From contig MNCI01030296.1 in the NCBI GenBank assembly GCA_015680685.1, positions 558,439-622,438 on the forward strand: a stretch of 64,000 nt of DNA. Reading direction: 5' to 3'. Shown here one piece after another: positions 56,683-64,000 of this stretch. Source of the DNA: Gnetum montanum. Its lineage: Eukaryota > Streptophyta > Gnetopsida > Gnetales > Gnetaceae. The position numbers and the translations under genes were made by a program. Position 1 is the first letter of the stretch. Each line of letters starts with the position of its first letter. Under the pieces are notes generated by a model. It worked only from the letters and a program-made list of their open reading frames with translations. It did no database searches and was not told where the DNA came from.

Positions 56683-57132
56683 CTGTCCACTCTATATACT
56701 ATCCCGAGTGGGTTCTAGAATAGAGTGTGCACACAAAGAGCTAGGAAGAGTGTGTTGCTACTATTGTAATGACTACACGTAGGCAACTCCTAGACATGAG
56801 TCAAGGGATGTTTGGATCTAGGACCTTCAATAGGGCCTCTTGCAACCTTGAAAAGTCCCTTGTCAATATCAGTGACAAAGGCAAGCATGCCTTGTGTGGA
56901 CCCGGGCAACGCTGTCTCAACGATATCATGAGCCAATTATTCACTTAAATGAGACCATATGACCACACTAAAATGCTGCAAGAGGAAAGAAAAAAATGAA
57001 CTGACATTGGGATGAAACCATATTACATGGGGCCTGATGTGTAAGTCATAGGGGGGTGTGTCTGGTCCAAGGGGGCCAAACCAAGTAAGCACCCCAACAA
57101 GCTCAACCACCAGAAGAGAAGATTTGAGTCCC
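56683..57132 (-). pseudogene. E3 antisense FCP1-like exon
   Basis: SLLVVELVGVLTWFGP, IWFHPNVSSFFSFLLQHFSV + VIWSHLSE, then NTLFLALCVHTLF-stop-NPLG. Same plan as E1/E2. Here even the nucleophile Asp is Glu (VVELVG) and the late acidic pair is absent (LALC), so a catalytic role is excluded on sequence. Two TAG codons near the end; one (before ELP) is at the same codon as in E1 and E2. Confidence 0.6.
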
Positions 57133-57500
57133 CTACACATGGCCAAAAACAATAGGTAAGTGAAAAATTTAAGTGCTAACCATAGGGAAAAACCACATAA
57201 AATAAAAAATCACATAAACAGATACTTTGAATCACTAACTTCACCCCATGAGACAAGGACACTAACATCTATTTAGTGTGACCTGACGCTTACTGGGGTA
57301 CATTGAAATTGGTTTGAAAGAAAATCAATGTTTAAACCATCAATCCTAGAAAAAAAATAAATAATTTAAACAATATAAAATTTAGAAATCATTGAACATC
57401 TTTGAAAATTACTTTTCAAAGTGAGGAAGACTTGACACTCACACCACAACCTCTCAAAGGCAACACACACTAGAAGGATATTCCAACAAAGTCACACAGT
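57133..57500. other. Junction between E3 and minus-oriented family-B leader
   Basis: No coding signal. The first part is probably the intron left of the FCP1-like exon. The exact breakpoint cannot be placed. Confidence 0.35.
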
Positions 57501-58431
57501 TCTCCCTCAACACTCATGCTAGGTGCTTACAATCGCTATCCAGAACTTAGCAATCATATAGTGGCCAATAGAGAAATAGCAAAGGGAATAGGCCTTATCC
57601 AAATGAGTCATGCTGGGCCTTGGGACCAAGTCATGTTGGGCCTTGGGACCAAGTCATGTTGGGCCCTGGGACCAAGTCATGCTGACCAAGTCACGCTGAG
57701 GCTTCCACTACCAAGTCATGCACCAAGTCAAGCCTTCCTTGCAAACCACTTCCCTGCAACCATTTCCCAACAAACATGTCATGCTAGGCCTGCAAACAAG
57801 TCACACTAGATCCTGCTAGCAAACCACTAATAGGTCACGCTAGGCATTCCCACTGAAAATAGCTCTAAGTACTTTTGTTGACGAAATCTCTAGATTTTGT
57901 TTGTAATAGGCAGATCAATGCATTAACGGAGCAATACATAACGCAAAATTCACTGTTGTACTTGTGTATCCTCACATAACCTTACTATCCAAAACTTCCA
58001 CCAACAAAGTCACATTGATCATTTGCCTAGGGATTGAGGCCAAAATTTTCATAAGTCACGCTGCTCAAGGATTAAAACCCAAAAATTGCAAGTCACGCTG
58101 AGTTCCTTCTAAGACCCAAAAAATTGCAGTCACACTGAATTCCCCAAAAGAATTCAAAATTGCAAGTCATGCTAAGGCCCCTTAAAAAATTCAAAATGTA
58201 CAGTCACACTAAGTTCCCTAGGTTCGAAAATTTGTAGGTCACGCTATCTAGGAGAAAACCCCAAGATTTGCAAGTCACGCTGCCCTAGAAAAAACTCAAA
58301 AATTTGCAAAACCATGCTACCCAAGGACTAAAATTCCAAGAGTCAAATCATGCTGCCCCCTTCAAAATCAAAAATTTAGAGTCATACGGCCATTCTTGCC
58401 CCTCTAAAAATCAAAATTTTGTAATCATATT
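57501..58431 (-). other. Minus-oriented leader with AAGTCACGCTG repeats
   Basis: Non-coding. It contains three tandem units of about 23 bp (GTCATG(C/T)TGGGCC, TTGGGACCAA) at 57609-57685 and about fifteen further GTCACGCTG / GTCATGCTG motifs to 58350, often followed by AAAATTTGCA-type strings. It leads on the minus strand away from the PBS at 58432-58448, so it is the leader of a family-B element in minus orientation. Confidence 0.55.
57606..57690 (+). repeat. Short tandem array GTCATGCTGGGCCTTGGGAC
   Basis: Three near-identical units of about 23 bp, the last two reading GTCATGTTGGGCC. Confidence 0.7.
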
Positions 58432-58448
58432 GCCCTCCTTTAGTGCCA
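58432..58448 (-). promoter_or_regulatory. Minus-strand primer binding site
   Basis: On plus GCCCTCCTTTAGTGCCA, i.e. on minus TGGCACTAAAGGAGGGC, one base short of the E2/E3 PBS. It lies six bases inside of the LTR at 58455. Confidence 0.58.
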
Positions 58449-58454
58449 ATTTAC

Positions 58455-59530
58455 TATACTGACCTAAATCATCAGTGTAAGGCTAGAAGTAAAGCAAACA
58501 CCGAAAGATCATTGGGAAGACACAGCTAACCCTACCTTCGCCTTGAGGACAAGCTAGAAAAGTAAACGAAGGTAGAGTGCCTTGGATGGTCTGCATGCAA
58601 ATCAACCAAGGACTTCCCCAAGCGTAAACTATAGCTTGCGCTAGGGTTATCGTAACTAAAGCTTTAAATGTAAGTAGTGCGCATGAACTGTAAACAAAAA
58701 CATATGTAGGTATCATAAACAAAACGTAAACAAAACGTAAACTGAATGTAAAACAAAGCAAACAGAATAATGGTAGGCAAAGCGAATTGTATTGTATTGT
58801 TTAGAAAAAATATGTGCACCGGTCAAAGCATAGCTGCACATGTGGATGGTAGGTTAAGCACCAAACCCTGGGGCGACGTGATGTGATGATGTGCTTGGAT
58901 GCTAGGAGTCAGAATGTGCCGAGCACCCAAGGATTGCTGGTCTGAGTTTCCTAAGCTGTTTAACTCAAAAATTGCCAACCCCATTTATGTGAATTGACAG
59001 GGTATTTATAGGATTAGGCTGGGCTTGGCATGAAATTCATGAATGGAATCAATGGCTAGGAGATGAGAGGAAAATGGATCTAGCGACATGTGTCCAATGG
59101 ACAAATGTGTGTGAGTTGGACGTGTGTGGGCAAGCTACGTTTTTGACCAAGTTCACGATATCTTATAATGTGAGGGTCACTCAAGCCCATGGAAATACGT
59201 ATAATTTAGACTGTGAGGGCCTGACAAGCTCACAAATGAAAATTTACAATGTACTATAAGAGAAATTGACTCTGGCCTGCTTGAAACTTCTCGGTCCCTG
59301 AATCGGCTACTACAAGATGTTGATTTGAGTGGTTTTATGGCTGTTTGAGGCCTCTCTACTTCACTAGGGCTCCTAGCATGAGTTGATTTGGTCCTAGCGT
59401 GTCCTTGGCGTGTGTTTGGAGTGCTTTTGTCTAGGCATGAATAGTACTCACGCTGATGAATAGTGCTGATGAATAGTATTCACGTTGATGAATAGTGTTC
59501 ATGCTGATGAATAGTGGTCACGCTGTAGTG
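58455..59530 (-). repeat. LTR of family B, minus orientation (copy 2)
   Basis: On plus it starts TATACTGACCTAAATC (copy 1 has TGTACTGACC), so the terminal dinucleotide has decayed. It has the same body as 30587-31655, minus-strand TATA box at 59004-59010, and GATGAATAGTGTTCATGCT-type tandem units at its U3 end. With a PBS on its left it is a 5' LTR of a minus-oriented element. Confidence 0.66.
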
Positions 59531-59667
59531 TGAGTGTCCAGCATGACCACTATTCACCAGCATGACCACTATTCATCAACATGAATACTATTCATCAGCA
59601 CTATTCATCAACATGAGTACTATTCACGCCCAGACAAAAGCACTCCAAATGCATGCCAAGGACACGC
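59397..59667. repeat. Near-palindrome of about 270 bp
   Basis: Left arm from GCGTGTCCTTGGCGTGTG through GATGAATAGTGGTCACGCTG. Centre TAGTGTGAGTGTCCA near 59525-59540. The right arm is the reverse complement, from GCATGACCACTATTC to GCATGCCAAGGACACGC at 59667. Arms of about 120-130 bp with few mismatches; the arms themselves contain about 20-bp tandem units. The RNA could fold into a long hairpin. Confidence 0.8.
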
Positions 59668-60170
59668 ACCTATGACACCCTTTGTGGTTAGGGTCTTGCC
59701 TCATGTTGCATCAATAACCACCCAGCCATCCTTCGTGGCCAGCATGCCACAACATGCTGACTCCTCACCTACCCAGAGTCTAATAGTGGGCAATGCATCA
59801 GTCCCTTCTTCACGTGCAAGGGCCAATCCTTCTAGAAATGCTAATGGACCATCTAGGTGGCAACCAAGGAGGCCCAATGAGCATCTTGCAAATAGGATGA
59901 TCAAGCAACATTAGGAGCAAAGAGTGCTCAGTCCACCGAGGCTGGTCCTCCTATTTATAGTCTCCATGGCCAAGACAATTGAGGAGGCCACAACTAGCAA
60001 CTCAAAACTAAGAACTGGGGCCCCTGCACAGGCCAAGAAAATGAAGCCCAAGTTGCCTTCATAGGATATTTTTCTCTTAGGGTGTATGAAAGAAGTCAAA
60101 GCTAGAAAAAGCATAACCAATGACAAGGACTTAGCAGACGCATTAGCCTAAGTGAAGCAAGTGCTAAAGC
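59668..60170 (+). pseudogene. gag: E4 gag, 3' part only
   Basis: Begins abruptly after the palindrome in a region equal to about 27890 in E5 (MTPFVVRVLPHVAS, then SLIVGNASVPSS, RWQPRRPNEHLANRMIKQH), ending VLKQKNT. At the gag/protease boundary it has CAA, not TAG. The LTR, leader and most of gag are missing. Confidence 0.66.
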
Positions 60171-61054
60171 AAAAGAATACAATGTTGAGTCTTTATGAAT
60201 TGATTATGAATTCATCTAGCCACAACAAAGCGCTAGTACATATGTTACCCTCCATTCCTATCATAGAGGACATCCCAGTAGATGAGCATTCCATCCACAC
60301 TATGATGTTACCTCTTACACTATAAGAATTGAGCTCAACACCCCTTGCATTTCGTGATGAGGTAATTCACATCAACCTTGAAAAGGGTGAGGTCATAATA
60401 GCCCCAGTGTTCATGACTATACATGTCGAGCAATGTAAGATTTGAAGGATGCATGTTAATGATGGGCCAGCAACGAATGTCATTCCATACACCATCGTTG
60501 ACAAGCTAGGCCTCATGGACCAAATTAAACCAACAAAAATCATGTGCCTAAAATCCTTCAATGGGTCATCCATCATTGTCAGGGGCACTGTAATGATAGC
60601 CTTCGTGGTAGGTGAGCATTTCCCTACAATTGCTGAATTCATCATTATAGAGGAGATGCAAAGATTCAACTTGATATTAGATAGGCCTTGGCTGATGCAA
60701 TGATAGGTCATCTCCTCCCTGATCCATCAGGAAATCCACCTTCAATACGAAGGTGGTGAAGTTATCATTTATCGCTATAATGTAGCCCCTTTGGCCATTA
60801 ACAACATAAACATAGAGCAAGGGTTAGAGGTAGAATTTCTTGACAATGCATTTGCAGCAAAGGATGAGAATGAAGCATGTGAGGCAGACCCATCTGAAAG
60901 GATAGAAAAAGCTGATAGCTTATTGGAGGATGACCTATGGATAGAATTTCCCTTCAATGTAGCAAGCAAAGGATAGGGAGACTATAGAATAGTGCCTTCT
61001 CAGCCCTACATGCCCCCTAATCTACACCAAGTTAGGAAGCAACTCCATGACTAA
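60171..61054 (+). pseudogene. pro: E4 aspartic protease
   Basis: KNTMLSLYELIMNSS start. The loop at 60449-60490 is MHVNDGPATNVIPYTIVDKLG: the active-site Asp reads Asn (VDD to VND). Then FVVGEHFPTIAEFIII, FNLILDRPWLMQ, and a tail near 61054. Stops near 60323, 60446 and 60703. Confidence 0.68.
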
Positions 61055-61320
61055 GGTATCTTGTTAGTCCAAAAGCACGTTAAGAACCTACTTGCTATCC
61101 TTACACCCTACATCTTGCTTTCCATTTACATGACATTATTAATGAAACATATTATTTGCATTTAGCTTAATCACTTAGTTTACCATCTGCATTGTCTATG
61201 CATTTGATAGCTTAGTTTACATTTTTGTTATTGTTGCTTTAGTACATTTACCTTCATGCATAAAAACATCAAAATGCATAAAAATCATAAAGCTAAAATT
61301 ACAAAAATAAGAGGTAGCAA

Positions 61321-61575
61321 CAGATGACCTGCCATGGCCATAAACTAGCAACACATGGCCTAAAATGGCCTTAAACTAGCAGTATACATAGCCCGTCATG
61401 GCCCTAAATTGGTAGCTCATAGCTTGAAATGACATTAAACTACCATTTGCAAATTCCCTTACGGTGGCCTGAAATGGCCTAAAACTAGCAATAAATGTGG
61501 CCTAAAATGGCCCTAAACTATCATTGGCCCTCCTTCTATGGCCTTAAATTAGCATGGGGCTTGCAATGACCTAGT
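61321..61575 (+). repeat. E4 post-protease repeats
   Basis: About seven units of the GGCCTAAAATGGCC + TTAAACTAGCA type. Continues the pattern seen in E1, E2, E3 and E5. Confidence 0.72.
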
Positions 61576-61813
61576 TACACTATCATCACATAATACTAAG
61601 TTAGCACATTAATTAATCACATTATAAGCATAGTAAACACAGAGCAAATAAAACATAAAACACCAAAAAGACATAAAAAACACATTACACATTACATATG
61701 GAAAATACATTCATTACCTATAAATAGTAGTACATAACATGAGCAACATCACGTGGCAAAAATACAGCAAAAATAGCAAAAATTCCCAACAATGGGGATA
61801 CATTTAGACATGC
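61576..61813. other. Spacer homologous to 30350-30586
   Basis: AT-rich; matches E5 up to CCCAACAATGG, then runs on into the end of the antisense gene where E5 is interrupted. Confidence 0.5.
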
Positions 61814-64000
61814 TTAACTAGTTGCTCTAGGTGGGGGTGGAGGTTCTTCACCCTCCATTGCATCATTGGGGCCCATAGCATCTCCTAGTACCTATCGCAA
61901 TAACCACAAAAAATAGGCATTGATAGCAAGCAAACCTGCATGATACAAGCAAACTCAAAACATAAAAAAACATAAGAAAAAAACCTAACTTGAGAGGATC
62001 CCACGTTGATGTTCTCTAGAGGAAAATTTTTCAAGGCGAACCTCCAAGTGTTGAAGGATCTTGGCCTCAAAAAGTTGTGTCCTATCCTCCTAGCAAAAGT
62101 CAATCCCTGTAAGGGTCTTGCCTTTGTCCACAGAAGTCCATGCAAGTAGCTTCATTGAAAAGGTAGCAGAAGAAGCCTCTCCCAAAGGGGTGATAATCTC
62201 CCTCTCAGGAGAGCCACTCACCACTGTATGCTACATGAACAACTCATATGCCTACCTTCCATCGATTGCCTCAAGAAACATCTCGAGGCTGCAGCATTCA
62301 TTAGACTCCTTTTTATACCATCGCAGGTATGCATCCTATTCATGTTTATATTGGTGCTTGTGGTTCTTCTAAGTTTGCCTCCACTAGGACACCTTTGTGC
62401 TATAATTTTTCCAATCTTGATTCTTCTAGGCAAGCAAGTCCATATGTAGTTGTTGCTTAATCAGCTCCCATGTGGCCTCTTTTTTTCCTTTGAGTGCTAT
62501 CTAGTATTGATCATATTTTATCTTAGATATGCTCCAAGTATTGTCTCCCTATGCTTTGGCTGCCAAGAAATCGTATTTTGATTAAAGATCATTGATCTTC
62601 ATAGCTTGGTTGCCCACCCTCTCCTGTAGGTTGTGCATGCATTTCCACAAGTGCTCATTCGAGCACCTGCAGACCCACAACACTTTCACACAGGAAAGCA
62701 AAAACTTACTTGATGTCTTGTACATGAGATGAGACACTTGATCGACTTTAGGAGGGAGTGCATAGAGAGCATTTACCTTGGCCATCTTGCTCTAATCCCA
62801 TGAAAGCTTAGGAAATGTAAGCATGCAACAAGTAATGAATCTTAGCCAATAACTAAGCATGTAAGCATTAGAGCAACATAGCAAAAAAATATTGCATATA
62901 CCGAGCTCGAGATATGCATGCTACAAGCAGTCCATCATGTTCTCAACAATGCCCTCCTTGAAGGTGAATTTATTAAGCATGTTTATCCATGGCTCCATGT
63001 GCTAGGTAGACATGGGACCACTAGCAAGGACATCTGATGTTGTAACACAATGATGTAGTTAGCATATAACTGAATAGGTAAAGATGCTATAGCAAACAAG
63101 CAATAATAGATGGCAATCCATGATAGTTACCTAGCAAGCCCTTAGATGTGAGTGTAGGGGGGTCACCTAGTTGCACACCATCAAACAAGCTATTAAAATC
63201 ACCCCCATCAAGGTGGAGTAACCCCTCCTCCTACAATTGTTGGAGGGTCTCTACTATCTCAGGTTACTCATCCCCATGAGCCTCTCCCTCCTTAGCTTGA
63301 GGAGCTCCTTCTTCTACTACTGCTTTAGTCACTACTTTGGTAGCCCTCTCTATCTCTATAGTTAATACATGTCCATACATAGAATGTTAGAACACATAAG
63401 AAAAAAAACATAAAAATAAAAGCATACATTAATACAATATATGTATCTAACAAGTTACAAATACTAACCTACAACCTCTGTACATAAGCCTTGAAGCCTA
63501 ATCTGGATCTTCTTACTATTTGGCCTTCTAGCCTTAGGGGAAACCTTCATCGTAGGACATGACCTCTTAATTTTGGCCTTAGATAGTTCCACTATCTCTA
63601 CAATATAGTGATTTGCCTTATGCATGCCCTTGGTGCCAACTAGGGGTCCCTTGCTTGCACTATCACATGAGTGATGTGACTACCCCATGAGACCCCTAAT
63701 CATCATAGATAATGACTCATTGATCCCTTCTGGGGGGTCCTACGCATGAGTGATCATGAACATGTGCTTAATCCATGGCTTAATGAGCTACTCATGATCT
63801 TGCACAACCCATCATCTACCATCATGCACAACCAAGAGCTCCATGAACTTTCACCGGTATCCTGCAAAGAACACAAAGTGGACATGGTACCTCACCTAGA
63901 GGTTAAAATACAGCCTGGAGATCTTTGCGTGTAAGGTAGTAGCTATATAGGTAGCCTAGTTGAACCTTGTCCCCTCTTGTAGCACCTTCTTCATCACCCG
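61814..64000 (-). pseudogene. E4 antisense multi-exon gene, runs off the window
   Basis: Exons on minus: 63469-64000 and beyond (end of the transposon-protein-like exon with FFAGYR, MELLVVHDGR and a basic patch SKAKIKRSC), 63131-63355, 62902-63033, about 61994-62790 (coiled coil; NQDWKNYSTKV, AWTSVDKGKTLTGIDF, ILQHLEV), and the last exon ending EGEEPPPPPRATS with TAA 61814-61816. Donors GTTAGT, GTAACT and GTATAT. The E3-like wording (SVDKxKTLxGID) places E4 nearer E3 than E1/E2. The FCP1-like part would lie right of the window. Confidence 0.64.

Larger units (their letters stand above)
53454..57132 (-). pseudogene. E3 antisense multi-exon gene (diverged copy)
   Basis: Exons from GT-AG sites: 56683-57132 (FCP1-like), 56328-56599, 55188-56183 (transposon-protein-like), 54795-55072 (Glu-rich), 54504-54707, 53621-54399 (coiled coil) and 53454-53534 (TGA stop). 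Donors include GTATGC, GTAAGT, GTATGT and GTGAGT. Exon order matches E1 and E2 although the protein is only about 35-40% similar by eye, so the arrangement predates the split of these families. A MAPK-type first exon is not found; the sequence right of 57150 changes to an unrelated leader by about 57500. The last exon lacks the His/Glu repeats. Confidence 0.7.

Noticed and set aside
57516-57809. Plus open frame over the GTCATGCTG repeats
   Set aside because: Made of short tandem repeats in a retroelement leader; no conserved protein.

Overview
The window is transposable-element DNA from a large, repeat-rich plant nuclear genome. I found no host housekeeping gene, rRNA, tRNA or CRISPR array. 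The plant assignment rests on Tat/Ogre-type Ty3-gypsy retrotransposons (a second, archaeal-type RNase H between RNase H and integrase), a Ty1-copia fragment, a caulimovirid-like fragment, and the plant 'putative transposon protein' domain. Species cannot be named from the sequence.

Layout. E1 (1-15470, +) is a Tat-type element lacking its 5' end: gag, protease, a short repeat block, a spliced gene on the opposite strand, RT-RNase H-aRNH-integrase, a second repeat block, polypurine tract and 3' LTR. It sits in the RT of a decayed copia element (15518-16400), followed by a degraded caulimovirid capsid/zinc-knuckle-like stretch (about 16860-17700) and a minus-strand coiled-coil gene remnant (19258-22111). 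E5 (23517-30586, +) has a 5' LTR, PBS, gag, protease and repeats, and stops at an LTR of another family in minus orientation (30587-31655). E3 begins with a short plus-strand LTR of that family (about 31656-32211) and its gag is split by E2 (33969-50684, +), a nearly full-length relative of E1. E3 resumes at 50686 with gag, protease, a 27-bp tandem array and its own antisense gene (53454-57132). A minus-oriented leader, PBS and LTR (57500-59530) follow, ending in a roughly 270-bp near-palindrome. E4 (59668-64000, +) repeats the gag-protease-repeats-antisense-gene order and runs off the end.

The most striking feature is the antisense gene. In E1, E2, E3 and E4 a minus-strand multi-exon gene of about 4 kb lies just downstream of protease. 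In E1 and E2 RT follows it, beginning right after a good 3' splice site, so the antisense gene appears to lie inside a sense-strand intron like the one known from Ogre elements. Its exon order is conserved: a short MAPK- start exon, an FCP1/HAD phosphatase-like exon whose catalytic acids are mostly lost, a small linker exon, a large exon resembling the plant transposon-protein domain and ending in a basic patch, two small exons, a long coiled-coil exon, and a short tail that is His/Glu-rich in E1 and E2. I read it as a captured, catalytically dead FCP1-like protein fused to a transposon-protein domain.

Six single Ns (748, 5752, 38374, 45302, 46099, 50685) behave like zero-length contig joins: two are flanked by duplicated ends, and one pair brackets a contig placed backwards. 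Nearly all reading frames carry stops, many of them TAG where a sister copy has CAG, as expected for old, cytosine-methylated elements.
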